DNA from: Amycolatopsis jiangsuensis
GTDB taxonomy: Bacteria > Actinomycetota > Actinomycetes > Mycobacteriales > Pseudonocardiaceae
Length of the DNA: 64,000 nucleotides
Direction: 5' to 3'
Assembly: GCF_014204865.1 (NCBI RefSeq)
Contig: NZ_JACHMG010000001.1
Coordinates: 3,002,501-3,066,500 of the forward strand
The position numbers and the translations under genes were made by a program. Under the pieces are notes generated by a model that had not been told where the DNA came from, made no database searches, and saw only the letters and a list, made by a program, of their open reading frames with translations. Positions 18,944 to 27,583 of this stretch are shown piece after piece; positions within the stretch are counted from its first letter, which is position 1, and each line of letters opens with the position of its first letter.

Positions 18944-18982
18944 GGCCCCCTTGACGGAACTCGGTTCCGTCAAGGGGGCCTT
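18944..18982 (+). terminator. Rho-independent terminator after aceE
   Basis: A perfect 17-bp stem (18944-18960 with 18964-18980) has a 3-nt loop and is followed by TT. It begins 22 bp after the aceE stop. Confidence 0.85.
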
Positions 18983-19055
18983 CCCGGTTTCACCGGCGCA
19001 GCAGGGGTTAAGGTCGGGCCGGGGGTCCGCAAGGTGTCAGGAAGGATGGCCGACC

Positions 19056-20267
19056 GTGGTCCAGCGTCGCCTGCCCCGGCCGAGTGAGCTGCAGCAGATC
19101 CTGCGGCCGAAGCCGATCGTGCTCAACCCGACCGACCGGCGGCTGGCCGTCGCGCACACCATCGCGGATCTGCGCACGATCGCCCGCAAACGCACCCCGC
19201 GCGCGGCGTTCGACTACACCGACGGCGCGGCCGAACTCGAAGACAGCCTCCGCCGTGCCCGGCAGGCCTACCGGCGGGTGGAGTTCCACCCGAACGTCCT
19301 GCGCGGAGTGTCCGATGTGGACACAAGCACGGAGATCCTCGGGGTTCGCTCGGAGCTGCCGTTCGCCTTCGCGCCCACCGGGTTCACCCGGATGATGCAG
19401 CACGAGGGCGAGCGCGCGGTGGGCCGGGTGGCCGAGCGCGCCGGTATCCCGATGGGCCTGTCCACGATGGGCACCACGTCCATCGAGGACCTCGCGGCGG
19501 CCGCTCCGGGCGCGCGCAAGTGGTTCCAGCTCTACGTGTGGCGCGACCGCGGCGCGGGCCAAGATCTGATGAACCGGGCGTGGGAAAGCGGCTACGACAC
19601 GCTCCTGCTGACCGTCGACACCCCGGTCGCGGGTGCCCGGATGCGCGACGTGCGCAACGGGCTGACCATTCCGCCTGCGCTCACGGTGAAGACGTTCGCC
19701 AACGGGGCGATGCACCCCGCGTGGTGGTTCAACCTGCTCACCACCGAACCGCTGAACTTCGCCTCGCTCAGCCATTTCGACGGGACCGTCGCGGAGCTGC
19801 TGGAAAAGCTGTTCGACCCGACGCTGAACTACGACGACCTCGACTGGGTGCGCCGCACCTGGCCGGGCAAGCTGGTGATCAAGGGTGTGCAGAACGTGGA
19901 CGACGCCCGCGAGGTGGTGCGCCGCGGCGCGGACGGGGTCGTGCTGTCCAACCACGGCGGCCGCCAGCTCGACCGCGCGCCCACGCCGATCGAGCTGCTG
20001 CCCCCGGTGCTCGACGCGCTCGAGGGCGGCGCCGAGGTGTGGGTGGACACCGGCATCCTTTCCGGCGGCGACATCGTGGCCGCGCTGGCCCGCGGCGCCG
20101 ACGCCGTGCTGATCGGCCGCGCTTTCCTGTACGGCCTGATGGCCGGTGGCGAGCGCGGGGTGCAGCGCTGCGTGGACATCCTGCGCGCGGAGCTGGTCCG
20201 CACGATGCAGCTGCTCGGCGTGCGCCGGATCCAGGACCTGCGTCCCTCGCACGCCACCCTCCACTGA
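19056..20267 (+). CDS. lldD: FMN-dependent alpha-hydroxy-acid dehydrogenase, probable L-lactate dehydrogenase (LldD-like)
   Basis: The 403-residue product starts at GTG 19056 behind GGAAGGA. The FMN-binding TIM barrel shows 'TPRAAFDYTDGAAELE' at the front, 'FAFAPTGFTRMMQHEGE', 'VIKGVQNVDDA' with the FMN lysine, and the catalytic 'VVLSNHGGRQLD' (His and Arg at about residues 300-303). These enzymes oxidise L-2-hydroxy acids (lactate, mandelate, glycolate) and pass electrons to the quinone pool. Lactate is the best guess because a lactate permease gene lies 540 bp downstream on the same strand and pyruvate dehydrogenase lies just upstream. Some paralogues act on mycofactocin-related or other hydroxy acids, so the substrate is not certain. 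Confidence 0.88.
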   Translation: MVQRRLPRPSELQQILRPKPIVLNPTDRRLAVAHTIADLRTIARKRTPRAAFDYTDGAAELEDSLRRARQAYRRVEFHPNVLRGVSDVDTSTEILGVRSELPFAFAPTGFTRMMQHEGERAVGRVAERAGIPMGLSTMGTTSIEDLAAAAPGARKWFQLYVWRDRGAGQDLMNRAWESGYDTLLLTVDTPVAGARMRDVRNGLTIPPALTVKTFANGAMHPAWWFNLLTTEPLNFASLSHFDGTVAELLEKLFDPTLNYDDLDWVRRTWPGKLVIKGVQNVDDAREVVRRGADGVVLSNHGGRQLDRAPTPIELLPPVLDALEGGAEVWVDTGILSGGDIVAALARGADAVLIGRAFLYGLMAGGERGVQRCVDILRAELVRTMQLLGVRRIQDLRPSHATLH

Positions 20268-20412
20268 ACGTCGGACCGCTTTCCCGCCGGCGGTGAAGTC
20301 CGGCACGGGCCGGCGCTGGGTGACGTTGCACCTTCCGGGCGAACCGGGTGGATTTCGCGTATTCGGTGGCCGCGGTCACGTCTCCTCTCCGACGACCACG
20401 GAGGGAACGCCG

Positions 20413-20667
20413 ATGTCCACCACACTGAACGGCCGTGCGCTGGCGATGCTGCGCGCGGTCGCCGCCGGCCGCGCCGAGCTGACCTGCAGTTGCGAGCCCG
20501 ACCTGCGGATCGACGGGCTGCTCTGCTGCGACCAGGCGACCGCGCACGCCCTGGCGCGGACGGGCCTGGTCCGTCCGCGCCACGCCGTCGCGGCCGGGCA
20601 GTGGACGCGGGCGGAGCTGACCGCCGACGGGCTGCGGGCACTTGGCGAACCGCGCGCGGTCTGCTGA
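20413..20667 (+). CDS. Small conserved-type protein with paired cysteines, function unknown
   Basis: This 84-residue protein starts at ATG 20413 behind GGAGGGAAC. It has an alanine- and leucine-rich helical opening, then 'AELTCSCEPDLRIDGLLCCD', giving a CxC and a CC pair 15 residues apart. That spacing could bind a metal or form disulfides. The C-terminal half ('QWTRAELTADGLRAL') looks like the end of a winged-helix or zinc-ribbon protein. It is not a family I can name. It lies between lldD and lctP on the same strand. A strong promoter for lctP follows it, so cotranscription is uncertain. Confidence 0.65.
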   Translation: MSTTLNGRALAMLRAVAAGRAELTCSCEPDLRIDGLLCCDQATAHALARTGLVRPRHAVAAGQWTRAELTADGLRALGEPRAVC

Positions 20668-20713
20668 CAGGCGCCGGAGGCGGTCTCCGAGCGGCCAGAC
20701 GTATGACACGGGG

Positions 20714-20787
20714 TTGACGGAACAGCACGCGGGTGACGAAGATCTCAGCCACCTCGTGAAAGGCTGTTTCCGTGATGCGGAAACAGC
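20714..20787 (+). promoter_or_regulatory. Probable lctP promoter with operator-like palindrome in the leader
   Basis: TTGACG (20714-20719) and GAAGAT (20738-20743) are 18 bp apart. Downstream, 20763-20787 is a perfect inverted repeat with 10-bp arms (GCTGTTTCCG and its complement) around TGATG. It ends 6 bp before the GGAGG of lctP. It could be a repressor site or an RNA hairpin affecting translation. Confidence 0.5.
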
Positions 20788-20805
20788 GGCCCCCCGGAGG
20801 TCGCC

Positions 20806-22419
20806 GTGTTCGTGCAAGACCTGACTCCGCTGGGCTCGCTGGGACTTTCCGCGCTCGTCGCGGTCGTTCCGCTGGCCGTCGTGCTCGTGCTGCTGGGGGC
20901 GGTACGGGCGAAAGCACACCACGCCGCGCTGGCCGGGCTGGTCGCCGCGCTCGTGGTGGGTGCTGTGGCCTACCGGATGCCGATCGGCCAGGCCGTGTCC
21001 GGGGCGCTGCAGGGTGCCGTGTTCGGGCTGTTCCCGATCCTGTGGATCGTGGTCAACGCGCTGTGGGTCTACCGGCTGACCGTGCGCACCGGGCACTTCG
21101 ACGTGCTGCGCCGCTCGTTCGGCCGGATTTCCGACGATCCGCGGCTGCAGGCCCTGATCATCGCCTTCTGCTTCGGCGCGCTGATGGAGGCGCTCGCCGG
21201 GTTCGGCGCGCCGGTCGCGATCAGCGCGGTGATGCTCGTGGCCGTCGGGTTCAGCCCGGTGCGGGCTGCGGTCGTTTCGCTGGTCGCGAACACCGCACCG
21301 GTCGCCTTCGGCGCGATGGGCACGCCGGTCGTCACACTCGCCCAGGTCACCGGCCTGCCGCTGGACCAGGTGTCGTCCATCGTCGGACGGCAGACCCCGG
21401 TGCTGGCGCTGTTCGTGCCGCTGCTGCTGGTGCTCATCGTGGACGGCCGTCGCGGCCTGCGTGAAACCTGGATACCGGCACTGACCTGCGGAGCCGCCTT
21501 CGGCGTCGTCCAGTTCCTCGCCTCGAACCACGTGTCCGCGCAGCTCGCCGACATCGCCGCCGCCCTCGCCGGGGCGGCCGCGCTCGTCGCCCTGCCCGCG
21601 ACGCGCCGGGCGGTGCCCGCGGACGTCCGCGCCCAAGCGCTCACCGGAACGGCGACCGCCACCGCGGACCGGCCGGACGAGCGCGGCGAGGTGGTGCGCG
21701 CCTACCTGCCGTACGCGTTGATCATCGTGATCTTCTCACTCGCCCAGGTGCCACCGGTGAAGAAGCTGCTCGACACGGCCACCTGGAAATTCCACTGGCC
21801 CGGACTGGACGTGCACGCACCCGACGGGAAAGCGGTGTCCGGCAACAGTTTCTCCCTGCCGTTCCTGAACACCGGCGGCACTCTGGTGCTGCTGGCCGGG
21901 CTGATCACCGCGCTGGCGCTGGGCATCGCCGGACGCACCGCGGTGCGCGAATGGCTCGCCACCGTGGCCGAACTGCGGTTCGCCATCCTCACCGTGGCCG
22001 GTGTACTGGCGCTGGCGTACGTGATGAACCTGTCCGGCCAGACGAACACCATCGGCACGTTCATCGCGGCGGCCGGCGCCGGGCTCGCGTTCCTCTCCCC
22101 GGTACTGGGCTGGTTCGGCGTCGCGGTGTCGGGTTCGGACACGTCGGCGAACGCGCTGTTCGGGGCTCTGCAGGTGGCCGCGGCCCACCAGACCGGACTG
22201 CCCGCGCCGTTGCTCGCGGCGGCGAACAGCTCCGGCGGAGTGCTCGGGAAGATGATCTCGCCGCAGAACCTCACCATCGCCTGCGTGGCGGCGAACCTGC
22301 CCGGTTCGGAAGGGCGGTTGCTGCGCAAAGTGCTGCCGTGGAGCGTGGGGCTGCTGGTGGTGCTGTGCCTGATCGTGCTCGGGCAGAGCACCCCGGTGCT
22401 CAGCTGGGTGCTGCCGTGA
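20806..22419 (+). CDS. lctP: L-lactate permease (LctP family)
   Basis: The 537-residue polytopic membrane protein starts at GTG 20806 with GGAGG 5 nt upstream. Family landmarks are 'EALAGFGAPVAISAVML', 'VANTAPVAFGAMGTPVVTLA', 'GVAVSGSDTSANALFGALQ' and 'AANSSGGVLGKMISPQNLTI'. LctP proteins import lactate and glycolate by proton symport. With the upstream lldD-like gene it would supply pyruvate to AceE. The leader carries a perfect palindrome, so lctP is probably regulated by lactate or a related signal. No LldR-type regulator is adjacent. The gene ends in a 20-bp convergent overlap with pnuC. Confidence 0.95.
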   Translation: MFVQDLTPLGSLGLSALVAVVPLAVVLVLLGAVRAKAHHAALAGLVAALVVGAVAYRMPIGQAVSGALQGAVFGLFPILWIVVNALWVYRLTVRTGHFDVLRRSFGRISDDPRLQALIIAFCFGALMEALAGFGAPVAISAVMLVAVGFSPVRAAVVSLVANTAPVAFGAMGTPVVTLAQVTGLPLDQVSSIVGRQTPVLALFVPLLLVLIVDGRRGLRETWIPALTCGAAFGVVQFLASNHVSAQLADIAAALAGAAALVALPATRRAVPADVRAQALTGTATATADRPDERGEVVRAYLPYALIIVIFSLAQVPPVKKLLDTATWKFHWPGLDVHAPDGKAVSGNSFSLPFLNTGGTLVLLAGLITALALGIAGRTAVREWLATVAELRFAILTVAGVLALAYVMNLSGQTNTIGTFIAAAGAGLAFLSPVLGWFGVAVSGSDTSANALFGALQVAAAHQTGLPAPLLAAANSSGGVLGKMISPQNLTIACVAANLPGSEGRLLRKVLPWSVGLLVVLCLIVLGQSTPVLSWVLP

Positions 22420-23038
22420 CGTGCTCCTGCGCGCGGACGCGGCGGGCCGACCGGCTCCAGCTGATCCAGCCGTGCACGACCAGCGCCGCGAACACCACGT
22501 AGATCGCGGCCGAGAAGTACAGCCCGGACCCGATCTGCAGCGGCACCCCGATCGCGTCGACCACCAGCCAGACGCCCCAGAACTCGACCAGCCCCACCCC
22601 CTGCGCGGCGAACGCGACGAGCGTGCCCACGAAGATGGCGGCGTCCGGCCACGGCGCCCAGGACGCGTCGAGCGCCTGCAGCGCGAGCGCCATCGCGACC
22701 GTTCCGCCGGCGAAGGCGGCCAGCATCGCGAACCGCTCGGTCCACCGGCCCCGGCGCACCACCACGCCGTACACCGGATCGCTGCGCCGGCTCCAGGCCC
22801 ACCAGCCGTAGAGCGAGATCAGCAGGATGGCGACCTGCCGGCCGGCCAGACCGCCGAGGTGCGCGGAAACGTAGACCGAGAACAGCAGCGCGGTGGCCGC
22901 CACCTGCACGGGCCACGTCCACAGCGTCCGGCGTTCGGCGAGGAACACGACGGCCAGCGCGAACAGCTGACCTGCCAGCTCCGCGATCGAAATCCACTGG
23001 CCCAGCACGGTCACGCCGTGGTGCAGCAGGAAGTCCAT
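22400..23038 (-). CDS. pnuC: Nicotinamide riboside transporter PnuC
   Basis: This 212-residue protein has seven predicted membrane helices and many tryptophans. It carries PnuC landmarks: 'LISLYGWWAWSRRSD' for the WxxW substrate-pocket helix and 'VEFWGVWLVVDAIGVPLQI' near the end. PnuC moves nicotinamide riboside by facilitated diffusion, trapped by phosphorylation in the cytoplasm. It starts at ATG 23038 with AAGGGG upstream. I searched the 60 bp upstream for a TPP or NAD riboswitch and found none. The 3' end overlaps lctP in opposite orientation. No nadR-like kinase is adjacent. Confidence 0.92.
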   Translation of the reverse strand: MDFLLHHGVTVLGQWISIAELAGQLFALAVVFLAERRTLWTWPVQVAATALLFSVYVSAHLGGLAGRQVAILLISLYGWWAWSRRSDPVYGVVVRRGRWTERFAMLAAFAGGTVAMALALQALDASWAPWPDAAIFVGTLVAFAAQGVGLVEFWGVWLVVDAIGVPLQIGSGLYFSAAIYVVFAALVVHGWISWSRSARRVRAQEHVTAAPS

Positions 23039-23274
23039 TCCGCCCCTTCCGGTCTACGCCTCCCAACATGCCGCACCGCAGCGCCATTCCCGCCCGGATG
23101 TGAGGTGCCGGACAATCCCGGCCAGTGGACAGCGGAGGGGTTCGGCACCGGCGTCAACCGCGGGGGTCCGGCATGGACAGCAGACGGCCCGGCACCCGGC
23201 GTGGACAGCGGAAGGCCCGGCACCCGGATCGGGTACCGGACCTCCCGCGCCTGTTCGCCTTCGGGTGCGTCGCG

Positions 23275-24330
23275 TCAGCTCCCGCCGGGGCGGAAGCCGG
23301 ACGGCGGCGTGGGCGGGTCCACCGGAGGCTGCGTGCCGGGCGGTGTCGCCGGCGGCGGTGTGCCGGGCTGCTGGCCACCGGACTGCTGGCCACCCGACGG
23401 CGTACCCGGCTGCCGGGTCCCGGGCTGGCCTGCACCCGGCTGGCTTGTACCCGGCTGGCTTGTACCCGGCATCGGACGGCCGCCGGGCCGATCGGTGCCC
23501 GCCGGGGTGTCGCCGCCGGGCTCGGGCGCCCCGGTCGGCAGCTGGCCGCTCTGGTGCTGCGTGCCGGGCTGAGCCGGGTCACCGGCCGGGTACGCCGCCG
23601 TGGGGGCCTCGTGCGCACCCGGCTGCTGCGGCGCCGGCCGGCCGCCGACCTGACCCTGCGTTCCGCCACCGACCTGGCTCTGCAGGCTGCTGAGCCAGCC
23701 GCCCCAGCGTTCCTGCGCGGGCTTGATCAGGCCACCGCCGAAGCCGACGACGATCACGCCGCCGATCGTGGCGAGCACGGTGACGAGCACCGGCCCGGTC
23801 ACCGTCGTCGCGATGTTCACCTGGCCCAGTGCGGCGATGATGCCGAACGCCATGATCAGCCAGTAGGAGATCGTGCCGAGCAGACGCCCGGCGGAACGAC
23901 CCGCCAGCGCGGAGGTGACCACGTCCCGGACCACCTTCGCGATCGCCGCGGCCACCACGATCAGCACCAGCGCCACCACGATCCGCGGCAGGAACGCGAT
24001 GATGTCGTTGATCAGCTGACTGACCGGATTCGACTGGCCGAACACGCCGAACGCCAGCTGCAGCGCGATCAGCAGAATGAAGAAGTAGACCAGTTTCACC
24101 AGGATCGTGGTGGCGTCGAGATTCGCCTGCCGGAGCATTCCGGTCAGCCCGGTCTTCTCCACCAGACGCGAGAAACCGAGCTTTCCGAGAACGAGCCCGA
24201 GGCCTTTGGACACGGCTTTCGCGATCAGCCAGCCGATCAGCAGGATGATCAGGAAACCCACGAGTTTCGGAACGAACGTGGCCACCAGATTCCAGGCCTG
24301 CCCGAGTCCGTCCTTCAGTTGCTCGCCCAC
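23275..24330 (-). CDS. Membrane protein with conserved TM-helix (MscS-related) domain and long Pro/Gly/Gln tail
   Basis: Residues 1-205 contain about five membrane helices in the pattern of the conserved TM-helix family related to mechanosensitive channels ('VGFLIILLIGWLIAKAVSKG', 'DIIAFLPRIVVALVLIVVAA'). The MscS beta domain is not present. From about residue 210 the protein becomes a disordered tail rich in P, G, Q and T, with tandem units such as QPGTSQPGTSQPGAGQPGT that correspond to direct repeats near 23430-23475 in the DNA. The role is unknown. It may sense membrane tension or act as a membrane scaffold. It has ATG 24330 with AAGGGAG upstream. A ten-unit 11-bp repeat array lies about 210 bp upstream of its start. 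Confidence 0.8.
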   Translation of the reverse strand: MGEQLKDGLGQAWNLVATFVPKLVGFLIILLIGWLIAKAVSKGLGLVLGKLGFSRLVEKTGLTGMLRQANLDATTILVKLVYFFILLIALQLAFGVFGQSNPVSQLINDIIAFLPRIVVALVLIVVAAAIAKVVRDVVTSALAGRSAGRLLGTISYWLIMAFGIIAALGQVNIATTVTGPVLVTVLATIGGVIVVGFGGGLIKPAQERWGGWLSSLQSQVGGGTQGQVGGRPAPQQPGAHEAPTAAYPAGDPAQPGTQHQSGQLPTGAPEPGGDTPAGTDRPGGRPMPGTSQPGTSQPGAGQPGTRQPGTPSGGQQSGGQQPGTPPPATPPGTQPPVDPPTPPSGFRPGGS

Positions 24331-24537
24331 GCCGGCTCCCTTCGCGCTGTGTCACCGTGGATGCACCACTGGTACCCAGACGACCCGAGTGCTGTGCACC
24401 ACGATCGAGTGAGACGACTGGCGCGAGAAGATCAAGCACGGCCATACTTGTTCTACCGGTGGGGACCGGGGAGACGAGGCCGTCCGGCGCAGCGAAAACC
24501 GCTCAGCGCCGGGCGGCCTCGAGCATTTACCCACCGG

Positions 24538-24647
24538 TAGCTCACCGAAAGCTCACAGGCGGCTCGCCGATACCTCACGGGCGCCTCACGGATAGTTGAC
24601 GAGTGGCTCGCCGATAGCTGACGGATGACTCACCGATATTCGGCGGG
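24538..24647. repeat. Ten contiguous 11-bp direct repeats
   Basis: The 110 bp divide exactly into ten 11-bp units with consensus TAGCTCACCGA. Examples are TAGCTCACCGA (24538), CGGCTCGCCGA (24560), CGCCTCACGGA (24582), TGGCTCGCCGA (24604), TAGCTGACGGA (24615) and TGACTCACCGA (24626). There are no spacers. One unit per helical turn would place all copies on the same face of the DNA, which suggests cooperative protein binding rather than coding. Confidence 0.85.
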
Positions 24648-24836
24648 AAATCTTTCGCCGGCCTTACGAACCGCGTTCGCGTTTTCCTCCTGACCGGGGT
24701 CTGTTCACCGCCCGGCCACCCACGACATACCGGCTCGGCCGTCTTCCGGACGACCGCCGGGCGGCGGAGGCAGGATTTCAACTTGCCGGAATGCGGCGAG
24801 ATAGACGCACTTTCCGGACATCAAGGACAGAGTGCT

Positions 24837-24915
24837 GTGGCTGTCACCCAGCCCCCAACGCCAGAGAGTGGCTGTCACCCAGCCCCTGAGGACAGGGAGC
24901 GGCTGTCACCCAGGC
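24837..24915. repeat. Three tandem 31-bp repeats containing GGCTGTCACCCAG
   Basis: The 13-bp core GGCTGTCACCCAG starts at 24839, 24870 and 24901, exactly 31 bp apart each time. The flanks between cores are similar but degenerate. No start codon or ribosome site makes it part of a gene. Confidence 0.85.
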
Positions 24916-24980
24916 CTCGGCCGATCCACGATCACGCCGCACTGCAGAACACCGCACCACGGCACTGCGATCCACGGCAC

Positions 24981-25040
24981 GCTCCGCGTGCAAGAGCCAC
25001 ACTGCACAGCGCTCTGCGTGCAAGAGCCACACTGCACAGC
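24981..25040. repeat. Tandem duplication of a 30-bp unit
   Basis: Positions 24981-25010 and 25011-25040 are identical at 29 of 30 bases (one C/T difference at the fifth base). This implies a recent slippage or duplication event inside the gene-free block. Confidence 0.9.
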
Positions 25041-25223
25041 ACTGCCTCGCTCCTGCGGGGAACCGACGGCCCACTGACCCGCCGTCACTCCGCCGGGCCC
25101 GCGAACCCCCGCCAACCGACCGTGCCCGCCAACTCACGAGCCCGCCATGCCCTCCAACTCACCAACCTGCCATGCCCGCCGACCCACCGGTGCCCGCCGC
25201 CGACCTGAAAACCGGCAGACCAG

Positions 25224-25273
25224 AAAAACCGAAGGCCGGTCACCCCGGGAATCACGTCCGGGGTGACCGGCCT
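25224..25273 (-). terminator. Rho-independent terminator of the ABC exporter operon
   Basis: A perfect 16-bp stem (25233-25248 with 25258-25273) and a 9-nt loop are followed on the minus strand by TCGGTTTTT (U-tract at 25224-25228). It begins 29 bp beyond the permease stop. Confidence 0.9.
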
Positions 25274-25301
25274 CGTCACGGTCGGCCGGGGAGGGCCGGC
25301 C

Positions 25302-26512
25302 TCACGCTGCCCGGAGGGCGTCGCTCAGTTTGACCTTCGCGCCGGTGCGCATGACCGCGTTGCGGTAGATGCGGGCGGCCAGCCAGATCAGCAGCGGGAT
25401 CAGCAGCACCACCAGTCCCACCGACACCACCGCTTCCCAGACCGGGACACCGCCCATCGCCAGGCGCATCGGCATCAAGGTGGGCGCGAAGAACGGGATC
25501 ACCGACAGCACTTCGGCGAACGTGTTCGACGGGTCCGAGGGCAGCACCGAGATCCCGACCACGTATCCGGCGATCACCAGCAGCAGCGCGGGCATCGTCG
25601 TGCCGCCGACGTCCTCCTGCCGCGACACCAGCGCACCCAGCGCGGCGAAGACGATCGAGTACATGAAGAACCCGAGCAGGTACCAGACGATCAGCCAGAT
25701 CACGGTGCCGACCGCGGCGGACACCGAAATGGTCAGCACCCCGAACCCGAGCCCGGCCGCGAGGCCGACCACCCCGATCGCGAGCATCTGGATCAGCCCG
25801 ACCGTGCCGATGCCCAGCACCTTCCCGGCCATCAGCTGCCACGGTTTGATCGTGGACAGCAGCAGTTCGACCACCCGCGACGTCTTCTCCTCGACCACCC
25901 CCTGCGCCACGATCTGGCCGTTGAGCATGAGCGAGAAGTAGATCAGGATGCCCGCGATGATGCCCAGCGTGAGCTGCTGGCCGTCGTAGTCGTAGGGCTT
26001 CTCCAGCGGTGGCAGCTCGTCGACCGACGCGCTCGCCATCGCCTGGCGCACCTGCGCCGGATCACCGCCGAGGCCGGTGATCTGCTGGTCGAGCGCCACC
26101 TGCCCGGCGAGCACGGTGAGCGCGTTCTTCAGCGTGCCGTCGAGCGTTTTCTGCACCTGGACGTGCACCCGCTGCGCGTCCTGCACCAGCAGCGCGTCCA
26201 GCGAACCGTCCCGCAGCTTCGCCTCGCCCGCCGCCTGGTCGGGCACCGCTTGCGTGGCGACGTTCTGGTCGAGGGTCTTCGCCGTCGCGGTCAGCGGCGC
26301 GGCCAGCTGCGCCGCGGAGGGCACGTAGCCGACCGTCGCGTCCGCTCCGCCGCCACCGCCGATGAACTTGAACACCACGACCAGCGCGACCACGATGATC
26401 AGCATGACCAGCGTGGTGATCCGGTAGGCCTTGGACTTCAGCCGGGTGCCGATCTCGCGCGAGGCCACCAGCCCCACCGCGGACACCGGGCTCATCTGCA
26501 CTTCGCGCGTGC

Positions 26513-26516
<4 letters not shown>
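25302..26516 (-). CDS. ABC-2 type transporter permease (NatB/YhaP-like)
   Basis: The 404-residue membrane subunit has an N-terminal helix at about residues 32-52, then a roughly 120-residue extracytoplasmic domain. About five more helices follow toward the C-terminus. 'EEKTSRVVELLLSTIKPWQL' followed by 'AGKVLGIGTVGL' is the coupling-helix signature of NatB-type exporters for sodium, peptides or antibiotics. The ATG at 26516 overlaps the stop of the ATPase gene (ATGA), so the two are made in equal amounts. A strong terminator ends the operon. The substrate is not evident. NatAB systems export Na+ in Bacillus, but many relatives export other compounds. Confidence 0.9.
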
Positions 26517-27436
<920 letters not shown>

Positions 27437-27583
27437 CGCCCGTCCCCCTTCGCTCGTCCACGGGTGACTTACCCCACCCGGCTGCCGATCGTAGGCAGTG
27501 CCCACCCGGCCCGCCCACCTGCACCGGTTGCGTGTCCGCCGCCGAAAGTTGCGGACCGGCCGTCCACGTAGGATCGGGCCGAC

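Larger units (their letters stand above)
24331..25223. other. Gene-free repeat-rich block between two minus-strand genes
   Basis: About 0.9 kb holds no convincing gene. The frames are short, lack ribosome sites, and are rich in H, T, P and A. It contains three unrelated tandem arrays, annotated separately: ten 11-bp units, three 31-bp units and two 30-bp units. From 25085 to 25195 there is also a degenerate series of 'CCCGCCA'-type words. The left part must carry the promoter of the TM-helix gene. The right end is the terminator of the ABC operon. Confidence 0.75.

Noticed and set aside
20268..20412. Terminator after lldD
   Set aside because: I looked for a stem-loop with a T-tract here and found only weak, imperfect stems, so no terminator is claimed.
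23039..23100. Possible riboswitch upstream of pnuC
   Set aside because: No TPP (CTGAGA) or NAD-type core was found. The segment is short and C-rich.
24538..24647. CRISPR array reading of the 11-bp repeats
   Set aside because: Units are contiguous without spacers, far shorter than CRISPR repeats, and no cas genes are present.
24783..25208. 141-residue open frame in the repeat block
   Set aside because: It has low-complexity His/Ala/Thr/Arg composition created by the tandem repeats, no ribosome site and no relatives known to me.
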